From Daldinia sp. FL1419 (Eukaryota; Ascomycota; Sordariomycetes; Xylariales; Hypoxylaceae): a stretch of 64,000 nt of DNA. The DNA lies in NCBI GenBank assembly GCA_025201765.1, contig MU623393.1, forward strand, positions 146,882 to 210,881, given 5' to 3'. The notes beneath the pieces are model-generated. The model did no database searches, was not told where the DNA came from, and worked only from the letters and a program-made list of their open reading frames with translations. Below are positions 44,869 through 54,947 of this stretch, in pieces (within the stretch, counting starts at the first letter, position 1; every line of letters starts with the position of its first letter). The translations under genes and the position numbers were made by a program.

Positions 44869-44978
44869 TGGTAATATCCTATAACTAGAAGTATACGGTG
44901 CTAAAAGTATTTTAATGCTGTTGAGTTGAGGGAGAGAAAGCGGGAACTCGTTGAAGCGGGTAAGAAATGAGAAACGAG

Positions 44979-44998
44979 AAAAAAAAAAAAAAAAAAAG
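44979..44998. repeat. Poly-A tract
   Basis: An uninterrupted run of about 19 A in the gene-poor block. It could be simple slippage or the tail of a decayed retroposed copy; no retroposon body is visible next to it. Confidence 0.85.
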
Positions 44999-46184
44999 AA
45001 ACTCCCCAAAACAATATATTTGTTGAATCTCAGCACTGTAAACGATGCTGCTGCAGGGTACCTAAGATAAGCAGGTAGATAAGTAGATAGACGTCAAAAG
45101 TGGTGGAAATGTATCCGGGAGGTTGAAATTTGCGTGGCAGTGCGATTATCAAGAACTGGCATTATTCTTTAATTATGGTTAGGTAGGTAGCTATTATGGG
45201 CTATGATTCTATATCTAGTGCATCTCTTTACTGCTTCATATTGCCTAGAGTGTAAGGTTTAGGTACCTAACCTAGGTACAATACCTAGGCAAACCACTAA
45301 CTAATAAGAATTCCATCTGAGAATTCCGTCTATAAATAGGTAACCAAGAGAGGTACCTAGCCTAACCTACACTAGGCACATAAGCCTAAGCGGAAATGTT
45401 CCACCCCACCTTCAGCAAGATACCTGCATCAGCAAGATAGGTACATGTAAGCGCTAATTTAGTTATTCCAGTCAACTAACAAAGCAGCGTTCGAGCATGT
45501 CTTGGTGGTCTTGGTGGTCTTGGTGTTCTTGGTGTGGTGTAGTCTCTGCATCAAGTTTCGAACTAAGCGCCTCGTGGCAATCCCTGTCCCTTACTGTCCA
45601 TTCCGGGCTTTTGTGCGACTTAAAACATGCGAACGAATAGATGAGATGATGAGATTGGATGATGGGCTTTTCAGCTGGTACCGTAATAAAATTGTTTGGT
45701 TGCCTTCGGATCTCGACTCGCGTGCGTTCTGTTGCTGCGAGACCAGATCGTGTCTCATTTCGCTAATTGATACGGCATTGATGCAAAAGACCCGAGCCCC
45801 GGGATTCCCATCAAACGATCCATGTAGTTTCCCGTACCTGCATCCATCCAGATATGAATCATACCAAATAATACCTATCTACCTACCTACATTATACGCA
45901 CAACCCTGTACCTGGTGCGGATAGGCGGATAGGCGGGTAGGTTATTCGCTTGCTTATGAGGGGCACAGCTGCACTGTGCTTCTCTATTGTCTGCTTTTCC
46001 GGAGACGGGACCAGTCTCCGCGGGAAGCCTGTTCATGTCTAGCCGTCTAGCTTAATTCAGACCCGTCTTCGTTGTCTAGGATGTCTGGGATGTCTAGGAT
46101 GTCTGAGATATCGACCTGGGCTGAGTCACCGGGGCAATGACAGAACCTCGATTAGCTAAGAGTATATACAATACGCGTAGGACA

Positions 46185-46209
46185 TAGGAAATAGGAAATA
46201 GGAAATAGG
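46185..46209. repeat. 8-bp tandem repeat (AGGAAATA)n
   Basis: Three copies of aggaaata in non-coding sequence. Confidence 0.8.
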
Positions 46210-47482
46210 ATATCCTTTTCCCATTGTACTGACGCGCCCTTCGTAGTGTGATTATCAACGTATCTCGATACTAGTGGGGAATCAAGAGCATGGGAATACT
46301 CATGATTACTTATTTCGCGAATGCTTTTCAAGACGGGTCGGGAGAGGCCGGTGATGATGATGACACTCGATTACTCTATGTTTCCTAACCGAGTATAGTG
46401 AGCCATGTTTTGCAGTTGCAATGCGTCTCGAAAAAGAAAGTCCCCTGTCACTCAACCCGAGAAGGGCCGTTGCGAGAACTAAATCTGGGTACCTTACATA
46501 CACGAACGAACACACACTTGCAAGGTTATGAAGCATGCAAATGTTGTAATGTTGTAGTGTTGTGATGTGAGATGATGAGATATGTAATACCATGTGTAGC
46601 AACTTTTTTCAAGATGGAATGCATCACAGGTTTAGGTACGGGGCTTGGAAAGGAGGGGCAATGCTACCCCGTTGATAGGGGACCTCGCGTGATAGCAAGG
46701 GCTATTATCTTGACCTAGCTCGCATTACTTCAGATGACTACCGCTTGGTTGGTTAACGGGCATGGAGAAGCGAATAGCGTAAATTTACATGTTATAATTA
46801 TTCGTCTAATTATTCGTTGCAGTACCCAATAGGGAGCACGCCCCCTGAGGTCTCCCTCGGATACATGCAGTAAGACGGGAGGACGAGAGCTCATTGGTAG
46901 AATATTTCAAGTTGAAAGATCAAGGGATCCAAAATTCAAATACAATGGAAGTAGCCATATGGAATTCTACCTAGTGCGTATAGAAGTATACAAGTAGGTA
47001 CCATACCACTCAGCCCTATCGCTGACAACGATCCAAAAAAGGATTAGAGCGTACTCCACTCGGCCCCCAAAATAGAAGATGGGTGCCTTCTATGCATTTT
47101 CGCGAGATTCTTTGCGCCTTCTCTGCAGGACCCGGATACCAACAGCTTGGTGTTCATGCTGTACCTAGAATCTACCTGCTGCAGTGCGCGACCAAACGTC
47201 CTGCACCTTCTTTACGCCTTCTCTCATCTACCACTTGCAACCCTCCTTTCCAACAACACCTGCATCTCGAGTCTACACTAAGCGTCATAGCGCCAAATCT
47301 AGAAATGGACCCTTGTTTCAAACATAAAAAAAGATAACTTAAGCATGTCATACATTAGATACATAGCCTTAAAGTTACCTAGTAAAATGCACGTACATTG
47401 TAGTTAGCTTACAGTACGAATTCTGGCTGACAAGGCTCCCCATGGCCTCGTACCTTTTTTTTAATTTTTTTTTTACTTGCTA

Positions 47483-47483
<1 letters not shown>

Positions 47484-47533
<50 letters not shown>

Positions 47534-47535
47534 CT
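47484..47535. repeat. (TTA)n trinucleotide microsatellite
   Basis: About 16 consecutive ATT/TTA units, preceded by T-rich runs. It lies about 250 bp upstream of the TATA box of the repeat peptide gene. Confidence 0.95.
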
Positions 47536-47789
47536 ATTATCCATTTTCTTTATTCTCACCCCCAAATCCACCACCACTACGCCTTAGGATTCGTGCGTCT
47601 TGACGGATCCTCCCATGACTACTATCATCGAGGCTCAACCACACAGGCAATAGAGCGCAGCAACACCACACCGGCAGTCTGTTTTCCTTCAGCCCGGGGC
47701 CCCCTGCTTCCTTACCAACATGGCCTGGTCAGCTACAACCGCGCACCAGTTACTTGGACGATATGAAGGGCTGTGTTTCGTATACTCGA

Positions 47790-48045
47790 AATATATATAA
47801 GATGTTGAACTCCCTGGTTTTGAGGCATCTTCATTCCTCATCACAACAGCAAGAACAACAAGAGCAATAACAAGAAAAAGAATAATATAAGCCCTCATCC
47901 CTCGACAGAAATATCACTAGACAACACTACCTCTCGCTTTCCCATACAAGTATTACCAACTTTTCCTTAGCTGTCAATTTCATAATCTTGTCGTTATATA
48001 CTCTCTTGTCTTCCAACTATATATACGAAACTACAAATAATAGCA
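47790..48045 (+). promoter_or_regulatory. Strong-looking promoter and CA-rich leader of the repeat peptide gene
   Basis: A TATA box, ATATATATAAG, at about 47790-47801 is followed 25-40 bp later by a CA-rich leader (cattcctcatcacaacagca and repeated CAAGAA/CAATAA). This resembles 5' UTRs of highly expressed ascomycete genes. A second TATATATA lies at about 48019-48025, close to the ATG. The leader could contain an intron (a CCTTAG acceptor at 47965-47970), so the 5' end is uncertain. Confidence 0.55.
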
Positions 48046-48276
48046 ATGGCTGGCTTCACTTTCACCACTGCCTCTGGCCCTGCCAACTTCGGCCGAAGCG
48101 GCTACAACAAGGACGGCGACTCTGAAGACGACAAGCGAAACTTCGGACGCAGTGGCTACAACAAAGACGGCGATGACGATGATGACAAGAAGAACTTCGG
48201 ACGAAGTGGATACAACAAGGATGGTGACGAGGAAGACAGCCGGCTCGCCAACTTTGGCCGAAGCGGTTACAACTAA
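48046..48276 (+). CDS. Repeat peptide: four NFGRSGYN units with acidic spacers
   Basis: A 76-residue protein, single exon as seen. After a 13-residue leader (MAGFTFTTASGPA) come four units beginning NFGRSGYN at residues 14, 32, 50 and 69. The first three continue with KDGD and an acidic spacer ending KR (31), KK (49) or RLA (68); the last stops after NFGRSGYN. Codons differ between copies (CGA/CGC, AGC/AGT, GGC/GGA/GGT, TTC/TTT) while the octapeptide is unchanged, which argues for selection on the peptide. There is no signal peptide. The dibasic ends recall Kex2-processed repeat precursors; the DGD-rich spacers also recall cation-binding loops. No family recognised. Confidence 0.78.
   Translation: MAGFTFTTASGPANFGRSGYNKDGDSEDDKRNFGRSGYNKDGDDDDDKKNFGRSGYNKDGDEEDSRLANFGRSGYN
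48085..48273 (+). repeat. 54-57-bp coding repeat, 3.5 units
   Basis: Units at 48085-48138, 48139-48192, 48193-48249 and the partial 48250-48273. Differences between units inside the octapeptide portion are all synonymous. Confidence 0.92.
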
Positions 48277-48714
48277 AGAGCCCAAACGCCATGGATAATC
48301 TCTCATCTCTTCCGCTCACTGCGGCTCACCACCAACTTTTAATATATACTCTTCTCGCCACGGCCGGTCCAGCCCGGCAGCGCTCGACTGGGCCGGCCCT
48401 GTATTACCACTCGATTCTCCTTGTTTCTGCATCAATCATGGCATTTAGAGAGCATTATTCGGCATTTGATATCACTATACTATTAGGACGGAACGATACC
48501 ACGAAAAAAGATTCATACCATAGAAAGATAGACGCGCAAGCGACACCTTGTACTACTATTATAGCATGGACTGGGATTGGGATAGACATCTGACGAGTTA
48601 GGAAAACGCATTGTGTAAACATTGGGCATGGATATGGACAAGGGCATGGGCAGGGGCGCAAACAGGGTATTATTATTCTCCTTCACTTGTACATTGGTTA
48701 CTTTAACAATTCAA
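48277..48714. other. Convergent spacer
   Basis: About 440 bp between the repeat peptide stop and the MSS1 stop. Includes a GGCATGGGCAGGG-like short repeat near 48625-48655. No gene. Confidence 0.55.
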
Positions 48715-50595
48715 TCATTTGCCTACGCAGAACCTGTCTCAAATATCAGTTGGATCCTTCAGTGTAGTAATTCGCCGGTACTTACTTCTCGAAAATTACG
48801 CCTAGGATTTCCTCCACATCGCCTACATTTCCGCGGCCCGTGATTCGTCCTAGATAATTTGCGGCGTATCGAAGATGCTCAGCCGCCATGGTGATATCGA
48901 CGTCTTCGCTTCCATCGGGTTCCTCGTGGGGGCCTCTTTCACCTGACAAATCGGTGTATCCCACGACTTCAAGGTAACTCTCTAGATGCCCTCTACATTT
49001 CACGAGAAGCTGTCGCTGACGTTCGGTAACACCATGGAGATCTTGCAAAGCCGTAGGAAGCGATGTCATAGTGGTGAACGATGTAACCAAGGCATCTACG
49101 ACCCCTCGTAACCCCCCTGGATCGATCTGGTCAGAACCTAGATCTTGCGCCTCCTTACAAGAAATAGTTATCGGCCGAATCCCCTCGAGTCCGTTGATTT
49201 TGCCAAGCACATCCTCAGTAAACCGCCGAATAATGACACGTAGTTCTTCGTCTGAGACAGCATCCCGCTTATTGACAATTACTAGACGCTCCTTACTATC
49301 TGCCGCAAGTCGTAAGGTCTCCGTATCGAAGCGAATCTGGGGTTTTCCAAGCATATCCATTTCGATAGAGGTTAGTACGATGATGACATCAGATTGCGTG
49401 GCTTTGACCCTTGCCCTGCGGATTCCCTCTTCTTCGACCGCCCCTATAATATCTACGGGACCACGAGAACCCGTTGGATCTAGTGGGACCGAGCTTCTGA
49501 ACCCGGCAGTGTCCGCAAATGTACACAAGTAACCCCGAATGTCTAGGTTAGCCTCAATTATATCCCGAGTGGTGCCAGATTCACCGGATACGATGGATGC
49601 CTCCCTACCGACGATCTGATTCATAAACGAGCTTTTACCGACGTTCGGAGGACCCACAAGTGCGATTTTGATCCCGTTCCGAAGAAGCTCGCTTCGCTCA
49701 CTGGCTCCTTCGTGGACGTGTATGCTCTGAAGGATTTGTCTAACCTGATTTGTCACGTTTCCAACAAGAGAAGCAGGGGATTCATCAAAATGCTGGTCTT
49801 CGGAAAAGTCGATGAGAGCCTCCGTTTCAGCCCGAGCATACAAAAGACTCTGACGCCAGTCTTCGTATGTTCGACCCAACGAACCACTGCTACCGCGGAC
49901 CGCCGCGCGTCGCTGCTGCTCTGTTTCAGCGGCGAGGGTCTCGCTTAGAGCCTCGACTTGAGCTAAATCGAGTCGGTCATTTAGGAACGCACGCTTGGTG
50001 AATTCACCGGGTTCGGCGTAACGGATGAGGCCTTCTGCGGCACATTTAGGAATCGCCGAGAGAACAGCTTTTACAGTTGCACTGCCTCCATGCACATGTA
50101 GCTCTAGGACATCATCGCCAGTGACTGTTTTAGGACTCGGAAAGAAAAGCAGTAGTGCTTCGGAATCAAGTATTTCTGATTCGCTCGAATGCGGATGATA
50201 TAGTGTCCTAATAGTAGCATGGCGAGGCTGTAGGAAAGGTTTGCTTGGGCATAGTCCACGGTAAATCTTTTAATCCATCAGTCATGGTTGTTGGTTGGGA
50301 GCGATTAGAAGCGAGTAAGCCCTACAGATCTGCACGCAGGACCCGAGATTCGGATTACTGCAATCCCAGCCTTGCCTTCGGCTGTTGATAACGCGTATAT
50401 AGTATCATCGCGTAACCCGAGAGAGGATTGGCGACGGATGAACTGACCATTGCCAACTAGGTTGCCATGATTAAAACGTATACGAGCTCTCGAGGATACG
50501 AGAGATTGCTGGGTTAGATCAAGGGATCTGAACTGGATGGTATTTTGGGGCCACCTCAAACGGGTGAGCGCACGCCTCCCGGTAGCACGATACAT
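48715..50595 (-). CDS. MSS1: Mitochondrial tRNA modification GTPase Mss1 (MnmE/TrmE, GTPBP3)
   Basis: With Mto1 it installs the 5-carboxymethylaminomethyl-type modification on wobble uridine of mitochondrial tRNAs. Exons 50595-50326, 50266-48786 and 48733-48715 (minus), introns 59 and 52 bp; 589 residues. A basic, Arg-rich N-terminus fits mitochondrial import. The TrmE N-domain starts at DTIYALSTAEGKAGIAVIRISGP and runs through HVHGGSATV. The G domain has GPPNVGKSSF, GTTRD, DTAGFR and NKRD. The final 19-nt exon restores the C-terminal FCVGK, whose Cys (C586) is essential in bacterial MnmE; without splicing the protein would end one residue after IFE. It shares a bidirectional promoter with MAK16. 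Confidence 0.95.
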
Positions 50596-51109
50596 GAGCT
50601 ACACCCCTAAAAATTCCCCCAACGAGGAGGTTTATTTATATGAAAAGACCCATAGGCAGATGGTGGATATACCGAGAAGCCGAATTTAATAACCAACAAC
50701 TAAAATGACTGGTCTTTCGAAATGCAGGTTTCGAATACGATTTACAAGTATTTCACAAATATTTCACAAATGTGTTCAAGGTTAAAAAGGTTAGTAAAAG
50801 TACCTAGTTAGGTACTTAAGCACGTAAAAAGGGCCAGTGCACGGGTTGGGTGTCCATTATCTATCCTATAATTGGTTGATCTTATCAATCATTAACTAAT
50901 TCTTCTTACCGCCTTCGATAGCTCAAGAATAGGACCCGCACTTGTAATGGCAGAACTTTTTTTCTTTTTTTTTTCTTTTTGGGAAGTTCGCAAGCGCAAG
51001 AGTTTATCTAAAGCTATTTGCTGCTTCACCGGAACACCTTTTCTCAATCTACCTTCTACCTACCCTATATTATCGATTAAAGTAAAGAACAAAAGGGGGC
51101 GCTGCTACC
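50596..51109. promoter_or_regulatory. Bidirectional promoter MSS1 / MAK16
   Basis: 514 bp separate the divergent start codons. A TATA-like TATTTATATG lies at 50633-50642 on the MSS1 side, and T-rich pyrimidine runs (50959-50978) lie on the MAK16 side. Pairing of a ribosome-assembly gene with a mitochondrial tRNA-modification gene suggests possible co-expression; this is inference. Confidence 0.5.
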
Positions 51110-52247
51110 ATGTCAGACGAAATTATCTGGCAGGTCATCGACAAGCAGTTTTGTAGCTTCAAACTGAAGTGGGATTCCCAAGTTCTCCCTCGTCGATTAC
51201 AATTGCTAACCTATTACTAGAACTACGAAAGAAAAAACATTCTGCCGAAATGAGTAAGTGCAAGAAAAACCGTAATTTTCATCATCATGTTTCTAATTCA
51301 TACCTACCTAGGTATAATGTGACAGGTCTATGCAATCGACAGTCATGTCCCCTCGCCAATTCTCGTTATGCCACTGTTCGGGCTCACCCGACTAAAGGCA
51401 CCTTGTACCTATACATGAAGACCATTGTAAGTGTATCTATACGCTTCCTCACTACTCAACCGCTTATCAAGTATAGGAACGAGCCCACACACCAGCGAAA
51501 CTATGGCAAAGAATCAAGCTGTCGCAGAATTATGCCACCGCCCTAAAGCAGATAGATGAACAACTCATCTACTGGCCCAAGTTCCTAATCCACAAGGCGA
51601 AACAGCGTGTTACTAGACTGACGCAAGTGGCGATACGGATGAGAAGGCTAGCTAAGGAAGAAGCACGCCTAGGGGAGAAGGTCGTTCCCAAGATGGCCCC
51701 TAAGATTAGGCGACGAGAAGAAACAAGAGAGCGCAAGGCGGAAGCAGCTGCCAAGTTGGAACGCACAATCGAACGGGAACTTATGCAGAGGCTGCGCACG
51801 GGTGCATACGGAGATCAGCCACTTAATGTCAGCGAGACGATCTGGAAGAAGGTGCTTAATGCTATGGAGCGCGAGGGTGAAGGGACAAGAGACAAGGATC
51901 TCGACAAGGGTATCGAGGATGAGGATGAAGAAGAAGAAGACGAGGATGAGGTTGAGTATGAGGAAGAAGATGACGAGCCCGATGGAGCGGTAGAATACGT
52001 CAGTGACTTTGAGGAGAGCGATGATAACCTCGAAGACATCGAAGATTGGCTAGGAAGTGACGAGTCTGATAAGGAAGAAGAATCCCAGAGTGAAGACAGC
52101 GAAGAGGAATCGACCAAGAAGGCCGTGGGCGACAAGAGAAAGAGAGCACGTGTTATCCGGTCGAAGCCGAAGAAGGTGGCTCGACGTGGAAAGGAGATTG
52201 AACATGAGCACGAGTTCGAACGGCAGCGAGAGGAACTTGCCTTCTAG
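51110..52247 (+). CDS. MAK16: Ribosome biogenesis protein Mak16, four exons
   Basis: Nucleolar factor for 60S subunit assembly. Exons 51110-51168, 51221-51253, 51312-51426 and 51477-52247; introns 52, 58 and 50 bp, all GT-AG; 325 residues. Splicing assembles the N-terminal signature MSDEIIWQVIDKQFCSFKLK, TFCRNEYNVTGLC and NRQSCPLANSRYATV, with the conserved Cys cluster, then KGTLYLYMKTIERAHTPAKLW and LIYWPKFLIHKAKQR. The C-terminal 110 residues are an acidic Asp/Glu tract followed by a Lys/Arg-rich tail, as in other Mak16 proteins. Exon 2 is only 33 nt. The acceptor of intron 2 lies inside a TACCTACCTAGGTA motif. Confidence 0.96.
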
Positions 52248-52962
52248 AAGACGCGATCATGACTGGATTCAAGGCTCTAGCATCTTATATTACGTTAAAA
52301 GTCTCGATACCCTTTTTAATACCCACGGGTATCTCCATAAATATAAAGGCGAAACGATTATTTTCTATCCGCACAAGATTCGGTATTGGTTTAAGATGAA
52401 ATGTGTTTAAAAATAACTACAGGTAGTTACTAGCGTTGCAATTGCCTATGCGCGACGCATCTGATTTGTCAATTGGCTCTCCAAGGCACTGGTGAATAAG
52501 TCATTACTACACCTGAGCGCGTATCATTAATAGGTATATGCCACTTAAGGTTTTTAAGGCTTTTAAGGCTTTTAAGGCTGTGTGGTTCAGGGGCAAATCC
52601 GTTAGCTTGGCGGGGTATTTTATCCCATCACGGATTGATTGCATTACTCCGTTTTCTTGTTACATAGCGCTATCCACCAGTCTGGGCGGCATTGATGTCA
52701 ATCAATTCATTCTCACCGATCCAATTCTTTTTGAAACAAATTCCTGAACTCCCTTTTTTTTCCCCCTTCTCTTCGTACCAACCGCAAAGTCACTTTGTTC
52801 ATATTGTATTTATTTAAATCAATTGTATAAAAACTCCAACGCGTGTTCAAATAGTCTGAACTGTATTTCAACTCTCTCTTCAAGAATCGGACGAACATAT
52901 TCGCTTAGACGCATTTATCCACGAACTAGTTCCCCTAAGCGCTCCCGGGACCGCAAGACAAA
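52248..52962. other. Intergenic region upstream of MSO1
   Basis: About 715 bp. Holds a 9-bp TTTTAAGGC tandem (52549-52578). Small frames are not credible. Pyrimidine-rich sequence (52745-52775) lies in the MSO1 promoter region. Confidence 0.5.
52549..52578. repeat. 9-bp tandem repeat (TTTTTAAGGC)n
   Basis: Three copies of ttttaaggc in the region between MAK16 and MSO1. Confidence 0.85.
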
Positions 52963-53703
52963 ATGTCGGCCTGGTATAGCAGCCTTGTCGGGGCGACAAC
53001 TTCGAAAATCTCCAATCTCCAGCGATCATTTCTTAGCAGCGAAGCCGACGGCGACACTGAGGATGACACACACGTGTGCAGAGTCCTTCGATCTTACTAC
53101 ACCGAAAAGGGGAAACCGTTTCCCTCGTGGCTGCCACCCGACCCTAAGGCGCCTCCCCCAGTCGCCGCAGTATACTCGCAGCCGTCGCAAGTTGGATCGA
53201 GATATGGTGGTCTTACTCAGCAACCCCAAGGCGGCCTAAGTTCGCTTTGGGATAACAATCCAGTATCACAACCACAAGACGCGCAAAGTTTAAGAAGAGG
53301 TAGAGGCGCACCACCTGGTGTACGAAACAATGATCCTAGAAACAGTCCGTTCCGAAACTCGGACCCCATGGCTGGACGGGAGGAAGTATCTGCAAGACCG
53401 TTACCGAGCCAAAGGGCCGGAAGCTACCAGACTGCCGGGACAGCACCACCCACTACGTCTGGAGGCTCAGCACAGGATAGGCTGAAGCAGAGACTATTTG
53501 GTGGCTCAAGAACAACAAGTCCTGCAGGAAATGGGCCATTCCAGCCCCCACCGCAGAGTAACTCTCGGAACAATAGCTACGGAGGCGGAGACTACGAAGA
53601 TAGATTTGCACCCGGGGGTATGTACGATGGGAACTCGGGAAGTGGAGGTCGACCCGGCGGCAGGCGGCTGGGAGGCCTACCGAGTGGGCCCAAAATGAGA
53701 TGA
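52963..53703 (+). CDS. Mso1-like Sec1-binding exocytosis protein
   Basis: Single exon, 246 residues. Residues 1-66 (MSAWYSSLVGATTSKISNL, SSEADGDTEDDTHVCRVLR, YYTEKGKPFPSWLPPDP) match the Sec1-binding domain of Mso1, which helps Sec1 and exocytic SNAREs at the plasma membrane. The rest is disordered and rich in Pro, Gln, Ser, Gly and Arg, with a Gly-rich C-terminus ending PSGPKMR. Fungal homologues show the same split between a conserved head and a variable tail. Confidence 0.88.
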   Translation: MSAWYSSLVGATTSKISNLQRSFLSSEADGDTEDDTHVCRVLRSYYTEKGKPFPSWLPPDPKAPPPVAAVYSQPSQVGSRYGGLTQQPQGGLSSLWDNNPVSQPQDAQSLRRGRGAPPGVRNNDPRNSPFRNSDPMAGREEVSARPLPSQRAGSYQTAGTAPPTTSGGSAQDRLKQRLFGGSRTTSPAGNGPFQPPPQSNSRNNSYGGGDYEDRFAPGGMYDGNSGSGGRPGGRRLGGLPSGPKMR

Positions 53704-54947
53704 TGCTTTTCACAGATCGACGGAACTGTAAGACGCTTCCGTTTGGTTGCGTCGTCCTGGGATCTTGAAATTTGGAATCAGGAATCGAGACAGGGGCTCG
53801 GGGTGAGACTATATCGGACGCCAAGCTGCGGGAAGTAAGGCGCGGATCCTGATATGATCATCGCCCTGCGCTCTATGACTATCCAACTTATAACTGCGCC
53901 TCGTTCTCGTCGGACCTACGTCCACTTTGCCTATCTAATTTATAGCGAGCTAATAAATACCCACGCCGGCCACGAAGATGAAATTGTTATGGGAAGGGAT
54001 AGAAGGGGTCCTAATTCGCATCGGCTGTTGGTTACTGCATCGAACCCCAGTCTTTGCGAGGAAGGATGAAGATGGCGCCAAAACATCTGGATCATACAAG
54101 TGTTACGATTTTTTTTTCTTTTGAAGGGGCTCCCGCGTATATAGTCCTCTTAGCCTTAGCAAAAGGATAATAATGTTGCTGCCTACTCGGATACGCATCC
54201 ATATCCACCTTTTCTTCGTATTGCGTGTTGCGTGGCGGGATACGTAGACCCTAGATTGTCCCCCCACGCTTTATTCATATCATATTTATTTTCGTCATAT
54301 TATATAGCATACATCCAATATTAGGGATTTTTTGATTTTAGGTAGCTATTTTTGTTTCGAAGGCGAAGTGCGTAATGACTGTAGGTAGGTGGTTCAGTTT
54401 ATAAGGTATGTAGAAGGTAATTGATAACAGACGTCACGGGTTTGGTTCGTCACGTAGACTTATTATTCAGTGGACTTATTAGATTTTCGCGGCCTGCAGG
54501 TTCTAGATGCAGGTGACTAACGCGGTGGGTTTTTAGTACCTAGGTACAATATCAAATCTTATGTAGTTCCCCTTTAGTTATGATTTAGTGACGACTTTGA
54601 CTGGACTTTGACGTATTAATACGTACCGGCAAATAAGCCTTTAAACGTTGGGGGCGCAATACACTAGAAGCCCCTCTATGATCAACTGTGGATTGGCGCG
54701 TGGTGGGGCACAAGGATGCACCTGCTGTCCTATTCAAAGGCTTCCATACCTCCCCCAAAGCTCAAATCAACTTTTTGCTCACATGCTATTTATTTTTTTC
54801 AGTCACAAATTTAGCACTACAAGATTACAAAAGACAATATCTCAACAAGTCAGGGATCAAGATCCCTAATATCATTACTAACTCTAGACACATTTCCATA
54901 ATCCACAACATCCAGCATATCCGAACTGGATACGACCACGCCCCGCC
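53704..54947. other. Tandem intergenic region, promoter of GYP7-like gene
   Basis: About 1.24 kb. A GTACCTAGGTAC motif lies at 54535-54547 and GTAGGTAGG at about 54382. The A/C-rich 5' leader before the GYP7-like start (54880-54945) is typical. No gene. Confidence 0.5.

Larger units (their letters stand above)
38416..47780. other. 9.4-kb gene-poor block
   Basis: No intact gene is supported between the nitroreductase start and the promoter of the repeat peptide gene. Frames up to 140 codons exist (for example 45502-45924 and 40784-41143) but are low-complexity or lack any family signal. The block contains a likely gene remnant (39170-39482), a (TATGTTATTT)n repeat, poly-A and (TTA)n tracts, and several CCTAGGTA motifs. 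Composition is moderate, not as AT-rich as the right end of the window. Confidence 0.5.

Noticed and set aside
45502..45924. 140-codon frame in the gene-poor block
   Set aside because: Its beginning is a translated CTTGGTGGT tandem repeat, the rest has no family signal, and no splice or promoter support is visible.
47689..47898. Minus-strand frame starting MRAYIILFLVIALVVL, like a small membrane peptide
   Set aside because: It lies antisense to the TATA box and CA-rich leader of the repeat peptide gene; its hydrophobic start is the complement of CAAGAA/CAATAA leader repeats.
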